Assembly: GCF_001274775.1 (NCBI RefSeq)
Contig: NZ_LGUE01000008.1
Location: 1,941-65,940 of the forward strand
Source of the DNA: Rossellomorea marisflavi
GTDB lineage: Bacteria; Bacillota; Bacilli; Bacillales; Bacillaceae_B
DNA length: 64,000 nucleotides
Reading direction: 5' to 3'
Part shown: positions 32,876 to 41,217 of the stretch, in pieces
Layout: every line of letters begins with the position of its first letter
Numbering within the stretch: position 1 is the first letter of the stretch
Program-made: the position numbers and the translations under genes
Notes under the pieces: generated by a model
What the model was told of the DNA's origin: nothing
Databases searched by the model: none
Seen by the model: only the letters and a program-made list of their open reading frames with translations

Positions 32876-34303
32876 TTAGATCGCTGATTTCTTAGGGTCT
32901 TCCAATGTCACAGGCTCGGTCTTTGCAATTCCGAACCCCGTATATCCATAGATGATGGCGAACACAAAGCCCATGTAACACATCACGGCCCAAGGAAGAT
33001 AGTCGAGAACGGGTACCCCGAGCGTACTGGACATGTAGACGCCTGCCAGTGACCACGGAACGATTGGAACAATGACCGTTCCGGAATCCTCCAATGTACG
33101 GGATAGGTTCTTGGCATCCAGTCCCCTCTCCGCATAGACTTTACGGAACAGCTCTCCAGGAATGAGGATGGACAGATAGGAGCTCCCGGTTGTCACCGCC
33201 ATCGTGATACACGAGAGGACGGTAGCGAGGATGAGACTGCCAGTGGACTTCGCCTTTTGATTGATCTTCTCGAGAACCACCTCCAATGATCCTGTTTTAC
33301 TCAGGATTCCAGCGAACGAGAAGGCACAAAAGGCAATCAGCGTCGTGCCCATCATGGAGCTCATGCCCCCTCTATTCAGAAGGTTGGCCACTTCAGGTGA
33401 AATCCCTTCAGATCCCGAAAGCATATCGACATTGAACCCTGATACGGATGAGAGCAGGGCGTTTTCAAGGCTTGCTCCCTGGATGCCCACCCCCAGGATG
33501 ATGGCGACAATCGAGGATCCAAGCATGACCGGTATGGTGGGGTATTTCATGATCGATCCAAGCAGGACGATGATGATGGGAATGACCAAAAGGATATTCC
33601 ACCCGAACATGGACGTGAGGGCCGACATCATAGCCTCCAGCTTGGCAGGGTCACCGGCACCTTCTGTCATGGCGGATTTACCGACGAACAGATAGATCAC
33701 CATTCCCACCAATGCAGCCGGGATGGTCGTGTACAGCATATGACGGATATGATCATACAGATTGCTCCCTGCGGCAGCAGGAGCGAGATTCGTCGTATCA
33801 GAAAGTGGGGAGATCTTGTCTCCGAAGTATCCACCTGCCACAATGGCCCCTGCTGTAACCGGGAGGGACACTCCCTGCACCATGGCAATCCCGATGACCG
33901 CCACTCCGATGGTCCCTACCGATCCCCAGGATGTACCGGTAAAGGTCGAGACCACGGCCGTTACCAGGAAGGCCGTGATGATCAGGTAATCAGGATTGAT
34001 GAAGCGGATTCCGTAGTAGATCATCATCGGGATCGTCCCTGAAATCATCCATGTGCCGATCAGGATCCCGACCGTGATCAGAATGAGGATGGCCGGCATG
34101 GATTTAGCCACTTTTTCAACGATCCCCTCCTGCATCTCCTCCCACGATAGCCCTAGAGCTAGCCCGATCACCCCTGCGATGATTGTGGCTGATATCAACA
34201 GCGGCTCTGCTTTAAAATGGAAGACCCCATATCCGACACCCAAAAGCACGAGCATAGAGACAATTGGCAGCAGTGCAAGTAACAAACCTGGTTTCTTTGT
34301 CAT
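32876..34303 (-). CDS. NhaC-family Na+/H+ antiporter
   Basis: A 475-aa protein with about 11-12 spans. NhaC-type motifs include STFTGTSWGSVGTIGVA and GGYFGDKISPLSDTTNLAPAAAG. ATG 34303 has a GAGGGGG site. Some family members are malate/lactate antiporters rather than plain Na+/H+ exchangers; next to iadA it may move aspartate, a dipeptide or a breakdown product. First gene of the sigma-54 operon. Confidence 0.9.
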   Translation of the reverse strand: MTKKPGLLLALLPIVSMLVLLGVGYGVFHFKAEPLLISATIIAGVIGLALGLSWEEMQEGIVEKVAKSMPAILILITVGILIGTWMISGTIPMMIYYGIRFINPDYLIITAFLVTAVVSTFTGTSWGSVGTIGVAVIGIAMVQGVSLPVTAGAIVAGGYFGDKISPLSDTTNLAPAAAGSNLYDHIRHMLYTTIPAALVGMVIYLFVGKSAMTEGAGDPAKLEAMMSALTSMFGWNILLVIPIIIVLLGSIMKYPTIPVMLGSSIVAIILGVGIQGASLENALLSSVSGFNVDMLSGSEGISPEVANLLNRGGMSSMMGTTLIAFCAFSFAGILSKTGSLEVVLEKINQKAKSTGSLILATVLSCITMAVTTGSSYLSILIPGELFRKVYAERGLDAKNLSRTLEDSGTVIVPIVPWSLAGVYMSSTLGVPVLDYLPWAVMCYMGFVFAIIYGYTGFGIAKTEPVTLEDPKKSAI

Positions 34304-34336
34304 CTTTCATTCCCCCTCTTCTTTATTCTTTTCATA

Positions 34337-34352
34337 AGCAAGAACCGTGCCA
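34337..34352 (-). promoter_or_regulatory. sigma-54 (-24/-12) promoter of nhaC-iadA
   Basis: On the minus strand TGGCACGGTTCTTGCT matches the sigma-54 consensus TGGCACG-N4-TTGCW at every defined base. It lies about 35 bp before the nhaC start. Confidence 0.9.
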
Positions 34353-34413
34353 ACTTTTAATTTTACTGATTTATCTGAATTATAAGGGAAAATAAATTCT
34401 TCATACGCCTTTC

Positions 34414-34455
34414 AAATGGGGTCAAAACGGGGTGAATGGGGTGATCTAACCCATT
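34414..34455. promoter_or_regulatory. likely activator binding site of the sigma-54 promoter
   Basis: About 80-100 bp upstream of the -24 box lies the inverted repeat AATGGG-N9-CCCATT (34435-34455), plus a direct repeat AATGGGGT (34415-34422 and 34435-34442). The position suits an enhancer for the activator encoded in the same operon. Confidence 0.5.
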
Positions 34456-34483
34456 TATGCTGTACTATATTGATTCTGAACAC

Positions 34484-34514
34484 AAAAAACGTTCCGAGCA
34501 CCCTCAGAACGTTT
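34484..34514 (-). terminator. terminator after the acyltransferase gene
   Basis: On the minus strand AAACGTTCTGAG-GGTG-CTCGGAACGTTT is followed by TTT. It lies about 130 bp after the acyltransferase stop codon; the bases between show no gene. Confidence 0.8.
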
Positions 34515-34643
34515 CCATTTACTTATTGATTAACATTAACCCTACGCCAAGCGAAGGTAAAAACAGGTTCAATGATCAGGACCCATCCTGACACCTCATT
34601 TTGTATCCTATAGGTTCGAAAAAGGCCCGGCGCATCTCCAATC

Positions 34644-36617
34644 TTACTTCAATGCCTCTCTCAGCGGTTCCTTCAACGGCCCGGCAAGCGTCTTCGAGTA
34701 CAACGTCGAAATATGATGATAATCCCGGTAAACATACACATTCCCTACCACGGGTGGACATGTGCCATGCTGGCAGAATGATCCGGATAAATCAGCAAAC
34801 GTCACATTGGACGGTTGTGTATCGAGACGTTCCCAAGGGGCTTCAGGGGAAAGAACATCTGACCGTTTGGGACTGCAGGCTTCAATGCCGTTTTGCTCCA
34901 CGCACGCAACCGGATCCCCTTCCATGGCAGGGTTATCACGGACAGCGAAAATCTCCGTTACGCCTTCGAGCTTCTTCCACTGATCGAGGTATCCTTTCGG
35001 AACGTTATCCCCGATCCCCACATTCGCCGTTGTGAACACAAGGTCGGGTGGATCTTTTTTGAGCATCTCCACTACCGTCCTGTTCCACTCCATGCAGGAG
35101 CCATTCAAAGCTCCGTCAAAATCATCGGCCGAGAAACGGCAAGCGTCCTTATTATAGATATCGATTTTCAGATGAAGGTCGTCAGATAGCTCTTCAAGGG
35201 CCGGGAACCAGTGGCCAGAGTGCGATCCCCCCACCAGGGCAATCGTATGTTCCGGATCCTTCGTATCCCCCATGGAACACTTGGTCACCCGGTCATCCTC
35301 CATATTGGAGAAGCAGTCAGCCTGATCATAAAAAGAAGGAAGATCTTCTTTGACAAGGGCCGGTGACGGAGCAGGGGCCTTGCCTTCTGCCGGGGTGATC
35401 CCTTCCGATAGTGCCCTTGCTCCTGGATAATCTCCGATGGCATACGTTTCTTCCCCTTTTTGATGAACGTAGTAGCCCCAAGCCGTATTGGAACCCATTA
35501 CAGTAAAGAGAAAGAGCGCCAGCGTGAAGATGAGTTTCTTCTTCGATGTACGGACGCTCATCTTGCGGACGGGCTTCTCCATCATCCTGACCGATATCCA
35601 TGCCAGGATGGCAGCTGAGATCATAATGGCGAGACCCGGGATGAAGGTGATCTTATCGGCACCCGTTTTGGCATAATAGAATATCAACAGTGGCCAATGC
35701 CATAGATAAAAACCGTAGGAAATCGATCCGAACGCCTGAAACGGTTTGGATCCCAGGAGTTTTTCTGCTCCGAAGCGGCTTCCATTCTCTGCTGCGATGA
35801 TGATCATGATGACACCGCCTGTGGGAAGAAGCGCTGCATATCCCGGGAATACCGTCGATACCGGAAGCAGGATCCCGGTCAAGCAGATGATGGAGAGACC
35901 GATCCATCCGAGAATGACCCCCATGGCTTTCGGAAACCGCAGATACGGAAGCAGGAGGGCGAGTATTCCACCAAGACTGAACTCCCACGCCCTTGCGAAC
36001 GTATCAAAATATGCCCAAGGCTGTTCCACGGCCGTCCGGTAGATCGAGTACGTCATGGATAGCGCGAACAAGACAAGAAGGACCCCGAGAAGCGTTTTCC
36101 TTTGCGGCTTCTTCCACACCTTCCGGGCAAGCCAAAAGGAAAACAGGATCACAAACGGCCATGTGAGGTAAAACTGCCCCTGAATGGACAGAGCCCAGAA
36201 GTGCTGCAACGGGCTTGCCTGATTTGTCTGTCCGAGATAGTCCACGGCACTGGTCGCGAGATACCAGTTCTGAGTATAGCTGCCGGAAGCGATGACCTCC
36301 CCGATGATCTGTTTCCACTGACTTTCCGGAACAAGCAGGATTGATCCCACCACTACAAACAGGAGGACCGTGAACGCAAGGGGGAATAATCGCCGCGCCA
36401 GACCGAGCCAATACTCTGCAAACTGGATCCTCCCCTCACGTTCCATTTTGGACACAAGTGAGGTGGTGATCAGATATCCAGAGACGATGAAAAATACATC
36501 CACCCCTCCGGAGACCGCTCCAATCCATATGTGATAGACTGCCACTAACAAGGCGGCAACCGTCCGAACCCCCTCTAATTCCGGGCGGAACTTTTTCTCA
36601 GGTACTCGTAAATCCAT
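34644..36617 (-). CDS. OatA-like membrane acyltransferase with SGNH domain
   Basis: A 657-aa protein. The N-terminal half is an acyltransferase-3 membrane domain with 10-11 spans (FRPELEGVRTVAALLVAVYH, whose His is the usual catalytic residue; FFIVSGYLIT; FWALSIQGQFYLTWP; SYGFYLWHWPLL). After a final span (about residue 385) an outside SGNH-like esterase domain carries the Ser motif GGSHSGHW and the Asp/His motif DYHHIS. This is the OatA type, which O-acetylates peptidoglycan or exported polysaccharides. ATG 36617 is chosen over GTG 36626 because AGGGAG is correctly spaced. Confidence 0.9.
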   Translation of the reverse strand: MDLRVPEKKFRPELEGVRTVAALLVAVYHIWIGAVSGGVDVFFIVSGYLITTSLVSKMEREGRIQFAEYWLGLARRLFPLAFTVLLFVVVGSILLVPESQWKQIIGEVIASGSYTQNWYLATSAVDYLGQTNQASPLQHFWALSIQGQFYLTWPFVILFSFWLARKVWKKPQRKTLLGVLLVLFALSMTYSIYRTAVEQPWAYFDTFARAWEFSLGGILALLLPYLRFPKAMGVILGWIGLSIICLTGILLPVSTVFPGYAALLPTGGVIMIIIAAENGSRFGAEKLLGSKPFQAFGSISYGFYLWHWPLLIFYYAKTGADKITFIPGLAIMISAAILAWISVRMMEKPVRKMSVRTSKKKLIFTLALFLFTVMGSNTAWGYYVHQKGEETYAIGDYPGARALSEGITPAEGKAPAPSPALVKEDLPSFYDQADCFSNMEDDRVTKCSMGDTKDPEHTIALVGGSHSGHWFPALEELSDDLHLKIDIYNKDACRFSADDFDGALNGSCMEWNRTVVEMLKKDPPDLVFTTANVGIGDNVPKGYLDQWKKLEGVTEIFAVRDNPAMEGDPVACVEQNGIEACSPKRSDVLSPEAPWERLDTQPSNVTFADLSGSFCQHGTCPPVVGNVYVYRDYHHISTLYSKTLAGPLKEPLREALK

Positions 36618-36807
36618 CTTCCCCACTCCCTGAAGTCATGTTGCTTCGATCATAGATCATTTGTGTAAAGATAAGGTATGGAGAGTGTTAGATCTTTGTA
36701 AAGGATCTCTCTCCCCCTACCGGTTTTATCTCTAAACATCCTCGCTTTTATTTTGTACTGCTCGCTCCACACCCTCCGTGGTAAACTTTAACAAAGGAGG
36801 AGACGGG

Positions 36808-37344
36808 ATGATCAAGATGATCAAGCAGACCGACGAGGATACGTTTTATTGGGAGATCTGGGAGGAGGAAGAAGACCAGGAACTCTTGGAGCACTTCGGT
36901 GTCGTAGGAGATCAGGGTGAGTCCCGACGTTTTGCGCTACCAGTGGGAGAAGATGCGGAGGTATGGATGGAAGAAATCGCAGAGGAGAAAGAATCAGAAG
37001 GCTATGAATACCTCGACGAAGAAGAACTGCATGAACTGGTGATTCAATACAGCTATGAAGAAGACCAGATCGAGGAAGCCCTCGAACGGAGACATGCCGT
37101 AGAAGAATTGATGAACGAATGCCTCGGATGGACGGGGAACGGTCACTGTGACGGAGGGGACATCGGTAGCGGAACGACCAATATCTTCACCTATGTGGTC
37201 CATGTAGAGCGAGCCGTCAAGTCGAGCCTCGAGGACCTTCAGGAAAACGACTTGATCGAGGGCGTCAAGCTGGCATACGCCAACAGAGATAACGAAGAGT
37301 ATGAAGCCCTCTATCCAAAAGGGGCTCCATTCGAGCTCATCTGA
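36808..37344 (+). CDS. acidic protein with WGR-like N-terminal region
   Basis: A 178-aa, strongly acidic protein. ATG 36808 lies after AAAGGAGG. The N-terminal ~70 residues (FYWEIWEEE..LLEHFGVVGDQGESRRFALP..DAEVWMEEIAEEKESEGYEYL) follow the layout of WGR domains (aromatic-rich strand, FGxxGxxGxSxxF, then a helix and EKxxxGY). The rest has a CLGWTGNGHCDGGDIGSGTTNIF segment with two Cys and one His that could bind a metal, then a helical end. The function is unknown; WGR domains elsewhere bind nucleic acids. Monocistronic. Confidence 0.7.
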   Translation: MIKMIKQTDEDTFYWEIWEEEEDQELLEHFGVVGDQGESRRFALPVGEDAEVWMEEIAEEKESEGYEYLDEEELHELVIQYSYEEDQIEEALERRHAVEELMNECLGWTGNGHCDGGDIGSGTTNIFTYVVHVERAVKSSLEDLQENDLIEGVKLAYANRDNEEYEALYPKGAPFELI

Positions 37345-37359
37345 AAAACAGGGCCCTAT

Positions 37360-37380
37360 CCCCTGAAGCTTCTTCAGGGG
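37360..37380. terminator. hairpin between convergent genes
   Basis: CCCCTGAAG-CTT-CTTCAGGGG is a perfect 9-bp stem between convergent genes. No T run follows directly on either strand, so termination is uncertain. Confidence 0.4.
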
Positions 37381-37393
37381 GAGGAGCGAAAAA

Positions 37394-37834
37394 TCACCAA
37401 TATGCAGCAAGCGTCATCAGGATCGTCACGAGAACTATTCCGAAGGTTGCAGCCATGAAAGGTGTCACAGGAAGGGATAGGCCCTTGACATTCCTGTCTG
37501 CCGATGCGGAGCTCGATATGTATCGCCGCTGAACGGTTTCCGTATTCAGTACCGGCCTGGCAAGAAACGGAGCTACCACCGCCGGAAGCACCAAAAAGAA
37601 ACTGGAGATGAACATCGTGTTGAGGAGCTGGAAGTGATACGTGTAGTTAATCGCCACCACTACACTCAAAAGCAGGAAGAAGATCAGGCCAGACATCAAG
37701 GTGAACTTGCCCTTATACCCCCACCTCCCGTCCAGCTTTCTGTAAAACCAGGATTCAAACTTCACCCATCCCTTCGAGAGCAAGAAGATCAGGACTATGA
37801 GAAGTACTACATTCAGTACTCCAATCCACAGCAA
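37394..37834 (-). CDS. four-span membrane protein, unknown
   Basis: About 146 aa with four hydrophobic spans (near 1-20, 46-64, 74-92 and 122-145 of the product) and a basic loop after the first. I do not recognise a family. The frame could begin at GTG 37843, but the site AAAGGGGGTG overlaps that codon. TTG 37834, six bases after it, fits better. A 72-bp gap holding a hairpin separates it from the ABC operon upstream. Confidence 0.65.
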   Translation of the reverse strand: MLWIGVLNVVLLIVLIFLLSKGWVKFESWFYRKLDGRWGYKGKFTLMSGLIFFLLLSVVVAINYTYHFQLLNTMFISSFFLVLPAVVAPFLARPVLNTETVQRRYISSSASADRNVKGLSLPVTPFMAATFGIVLVTILMTLAAYW

Positions 37835-37873
37835 TTGGAACACCCCCTTTTTTTACCATTATACCGAATAAAC

Positions 37874-37907
37874 CCAATAAATGGCGTAGGATTTGTCCTC
37901 ACGCCAT
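37874..37907 (-). terminator. weak terminator of the Zur-type ABC operon
   Basis: On the minus strand ATGGCGT and ACGCCAT pair with an inner AGGA/TCCT, and TTTATT follows. The stem abuts the stop codon of the last ATPase gene. Confidence 0.55.
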
Positions 37908-38665
37908 CAAAAGATGGATATGAGCTCTTTTGTGTAGGTCTCCCGATTTGGAGAGAAGATGTCCCCTCTGTGAAAGTTGTCCACCAGCCTTCCATCCTTC
38001 ATGACCATGATGCGATCGCTCATCTCATGAAGAGCGGCCAGGTCATGAGAGATGAAAAGATAGGATAGACCCAGCTCTTCTTTCAAATCAGTCAGAAGAT
38101 CGAGGATGGAGGCCTGGGATACGACATCGAGGCTTGCTGTCGGCTCATCAAGGACGAGGACATCCGGTTCGATGCTGATGGCTCTTGCGATATTGACCCG
38201 TTGCCGCTGTCCCCCGCTGAGTTCATGAGGGTAGCGGGCGGCAAGTTCTCCCGGCAGCTCGACTGCATCCAGCAGTTCTTTGACAAGGAGGGATTCAGAA
38301 ACGGCCGAAAAATGCTGGAGTCGGACATGCTTTCCAAGAAATAAGTAGGGATCGAGGAGGGAATCGGCAATTTTCTTCTTCGGATTCAGTGCTGCGGCAG
38401 GGTTCTGGAGGACAAGCTGCAGTCTTTTCCTGAAAGGTCTCAGCTTTCGATCAGATAAATGATCGATGCGTTCCCCCATCAAGCGGATCGCCCCCTTGTC
38501 CACCCGCTGCATTCCCATGATGCAGCGGGCGAGGGTGCTCTTTCCGCTTCCACTCTCACCCATGAGGCCGAGACACTCCCCTTTTTCCAGTTCAAACGAT
38601 ACATCATTCAACACCGGACGCCCGTGGAACTGCTTAGTGACCCCTTTCACCAACATTGCATTCAT
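37907..38665 (-). CDS. ABC transporter ATPase 2 (NikE/OppF type)
   Basis: A 252-aa ATPase with Walker A GESGSGKST, signature LSGGQRQRVNIARA, Walker B VLVLDEPTASLD and the switch His in FISHDL. It starts in an ATGA overlap with the preceding ATPase gene. Oligopeptide/nickel importers use two different ATPases, as here. Last gene of a five-gene operon behind Zur-like boxes. Confidence 0.93.
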   Translation of the reverse strand: MNAMLVKGVTKQFHGRPVLNDVSFELEKGECLGLMGESGSGKSTLARCIMGMQRVDKGAIRLMGERIDHLSDRKLRPFRKRLQLVLQNPAAALNPKKKIADSLLDPYLFLGKHVRLQHFSAVSESLLVKELLDAVELPGELAARYPHELSGGQRQRVNIARAISIEPDVLVLDEPTASLDVVSQASILDLLTDLKEELGLSYLFISHDLAALHEMSDRIMVMKDGRLVDNFHRGDIFSPNRETYTKELISIF

Positions 38666-39456
38666 ACCGTTTCTCCCCCTTCCACGCCAGAACGAAGGCC
38701 GCGTCCCAATACCGGGGCCGATTCAATCAAGCGCTTTGTATAGTGATGGTGTGGATGATCGAGGATCCGATGTTTTCCACCTGTCTCCACGATGACCCCT
38801 TCTTTCATGACGGCAATCCGGTCGGCGTATCGCCGGACGGTACGCCAATCATGTGTGATGAAGAGGATGCCACATCCTGTCTCCTTTTGCCTCGAGGCGA
38901 GGAGCTGCAAGACCCGATGACCCGTCACGCTGTCGAGAGCAGTCGTGATTTCATCCGCAATGACCAGGCAGGGGGAAAGGAAGAGGGCGAGGGCAATCGC
39001 GATCCGTTGCAGTTGCCCACCACTCAGTTCTGAAGGGTATCTGGATTCCATGCCTGAAGTCAGCCCCACCGAGTCCAAGGCATCTCCCATCTTTCTCTTA
39101 CACTCTTCGCGGTTCACCCCGTGAGCTTTACCGTACTCCTTAAAATGTGCCCCTATCGTCAGGAAGGGCGTGAACGAGCCATGATAATCCTGTGAAATAT
39201 AAGCAATATCCCTGCCGAGCATCGACCTCATTTCACTCTTTGAAAGTGAGCCGAGATCACAGTCACCCAGCATCAGCCTCCCCGACACCTCCATTCCCCG
39301 GGGGAGCATGCGCCCGATTGCCTGGGATAACAGGCTCTTCCCACTTCCGCTCTCTCCGACAAGAGCGAGCCACTCCCCTTGCTTGACCAGGAGAGAGACA
39401 TCATCCACGATCTTCTTTCCTCTACTGGTTATCGAGACCCGTTCCATCGTTAGCAT
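38662..39456 (-). CDS. ABC transporter ATPase 1 (NikD/OppD type)
   Basis: A 264-aa ATPase with Walker A GESGSGKSL, signature LSGGQLQRIAIALAL, Walker B CLVIADEITTALD and FITHDW. Glu follows Asp with an Ala shift in Walker B (ADEIT), as often in NikD/DppD proteins. The start overlaps the permease stop in a TGATG. It pairs with ATPase 2. Confidence 0.92.
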   Translation of the reverse strand: MLTMERVSITSRGKKIVDDVSLLVKQGEWLALVGESGSGKSLLSQAIGRMLPRGMEVSGRLMLGDCDLGSLSKSEMRSMLGRDIAYISQDYHGSFTPFLTIGAHFKEYGKAHGVNREECKRKMGDALDSVGLTSGMESRYPSELSGGQLQRIAIALALFLSPCLVIADEITTALDSVTGHRVLQLLASRQKETGCGILFITHDWRTVRRYADRIAVMKEGVIVETGGKHRILDHPHHHYTKRLIESAPVLGRGLRSGVEGGETV

Positions 39457-40274
39457 CAGCTATCCACCTCCCTTTTCACATCGTACAGATCCCTTACATG
39501 ATCACCCAACAGATTCGTCACAAATACCGTGATGACGATTGCCATGCCAGGGGCGAGCATGAGCTGCGGCATCGTTTGGAAATATGGCCTTGCTTCATTG
39601 AGCATCGCCCCCCACTCCGGCGCCGGCGGCTGGGCACCCAGTCCGATGTAGGAGAAGGCAGATAGGAGCAGGATGATCTTCCCCAGGTCCAGACTGGCAA
39701 GGACCACGACATTCCCTACGAGATGGGGGAGGAGATGCCTCCTCATGATGGCGCCTTGAGTCAGCCCATTGACCTTCGCCATCAGGACATAGTCCTTCCC
39801 TGACTCTGTGAGTACCGTACTCCTGACCAACCGGGCGTAATTCACCCATTTCACCAGCATGATCGAAAGGACGAGGTTCACGATGCCCGGACCCATCATC
39901 CCCGCCAATACGATGGCCACGATGGTATCAGGGAACGACAGGAAGCCATCGGCTATCCGCATGAAGATCCGGTCGACAAGTCCTCCTTTATATCCCGCAT
40001 AGATCCCGACCGGAATCCCGATCAACAGGGCCGCTCCAAGGGCGAGCAGGCTGAAGCCCACTGTCGTCACCCCTCCCGACAGGATCCTCGATAATACATC
40101 CCGGCCAAGATGATCCGTACCAAGCAGATGATCCATGCTCATCCCCTTCAAGCGTCGAGCCAGATCCGCGTCATCCGGGGCATGACCGAGGATGAGGAAG
40201 GTGTAGACAGACAAGGACCCGAGGACCATGAGGGCAAAAAGAATCAACAGCGCCGGCTTATGCATCCCTTTCAT
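39456..40274 (-). CDS. ABC transporter permease (NikC/OppC type)
   Basis: A 272-aa six-span permease. It has the DppC-type N-terminus (LLGTDHLGRDVLSRILSGG) and the ATPase-docking region VRSTVLTESGKDYVLMAKVNG. ATG 40274 follows GAGGGG; an in-frame start further upstream lacks a site. It begins one base after the preceding permease stop region. Confidence 0.92.
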   Translation of the reverse strand: MKGMHKPALLILFALMVLGSLSVYTFLILGHAPDDADLARRLKGMSMDHLLGTDHLGRDVLSRILSGGVTTVGFSLLALGAALLIGIPVGIYAGYKGGLVDRIFMRIADGFLSFPDTIVAIVLAGMMGPGIVNLVLSIMLVKWVNYARLVRSTVLTESGKDYVLMAKVNGLTQGAIMRRHLLPHLVGNVVVLASLDLGKIILLLSAFSYIGLGAQPPAPEWGAMLNEARPYFQTMPQLMLAPGMAIVITVFVTNLLGDHVRDLYDVKREVDS

Positions 40275-40275
40275 A

Positions 40276-41217
40276 TCAAACCCCTCCCCCTGCACGTCTC
40301 CACTCCGGTCTCAGAAGCCGGTAGGAGAGATCGACCGCTGTATTGACGACGAATACAAATAATGCCATGACCATGATATAGCCCTGGATGAGGGGATAGT
40401 CCCGCTGCCGGATCGCATCCACTACCATCTTGCCGATCCCCGGGTAAGCGAAAAGGACTTCGATGACAACGACGCCACCGATCAAGCTCCCAAGACTCAC
40501 CCCGAAAACCGTGATCACAGGAGGAAGGCTATACCGCAGGGCATGGGCAAAGAACAGCCGGGATTCGCCGATTCCCCTCGCCCTACCGGAACGGATGAAT
40601 TCCTGGCTGAGGGCGTCCGATAGATTGGAACGGAGGAGCCTGACGTACACGCTCGATATGGCGACACCAAGCGTCAAAGCAGGAAGGATCAACGTGGAGA
40701 CCCCTTCCCTCCCCATAGTCGGGAACCATTGGAGACGCACTGCAAAAGCATCGATGAAGATCAATCCAAGCCAAAAGCTTGGTACCGCAGCACCGATCAC
40801 AGAGAGGAATCGACTCAGGGAATCGATCCAGCTCCCTTGGTACAGGGCGGAAAGAGATCCCAAAGGCAAGGCGATGAAGAGCATCACAAAGAGTGCCCCA
40901 GCCGTCAGCTCCATCGTGGCGGGAAGCCCTGCTTTGATCATGCTCATCACGGGTTGTCCTGTTACATACGAAGTTCCTGCATCAAGCTGGATAAAACGGA
41001 GGAGCCACTGCCCGTATTGCACAAGCAGCGGCTCATCGAAGCCCATTTCCTCACGGAGGGACTCCACCTGTTCCTGACTGACGGACACCTCGTCGACATT
41101 GAGGATGGTCAGCACGGGGTCTCCCGGCGCCAACCTGACAAAGGCAAAGCTTGCAAACGTGAGGAAGAGCAGGAATAAGCCAGTCTCAGCGAACTTCCTC
41201 CCTATGATGCGGATCAT
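40276..41217 (-). CDS. ABC transporter permease (NikB/OppB type)
   Basis: A 313-aa six-span permease with the DppB/NikB hallmarks FVRLAPGDPV near the N-terminus, the long outside loop, and VRLLRSNLSDALSQEFIRSGRARG (docking loop), ending YPGIGKMVVDAIRQRDYPLIQG. It starts within the stop of the binding-protein gene (ATGA overlap). Confidence 0.93.
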   Translation of the reverse strand: MIRIIGRKFAETGLFLLFLTFASFAFVRLAPGDPVLTILNVDEVSVSQEQVESLREEMGFDEPLLVQYGQWLLRFIQLDAGTSYVTGQPVMSMIKAGLPATMELTAGALFVMLFIALPLGSLSALYQGSWIDSLSRFLSVIGAAVPSFWLGLIFIDAFAVRLQWFPTMGREGVSTLILPALTLGVAISSVYVRLLRSNLSDALSQEFIRSGRARGIGESRLFFAHALRYSLPPVITVFGVSLGSLIGGVVVIEVLFAYPGIGKMVVDAIRQRDYPLIQGYIMVMALFVFVVNTAVDLSYRLLRPEWRRAGGGV

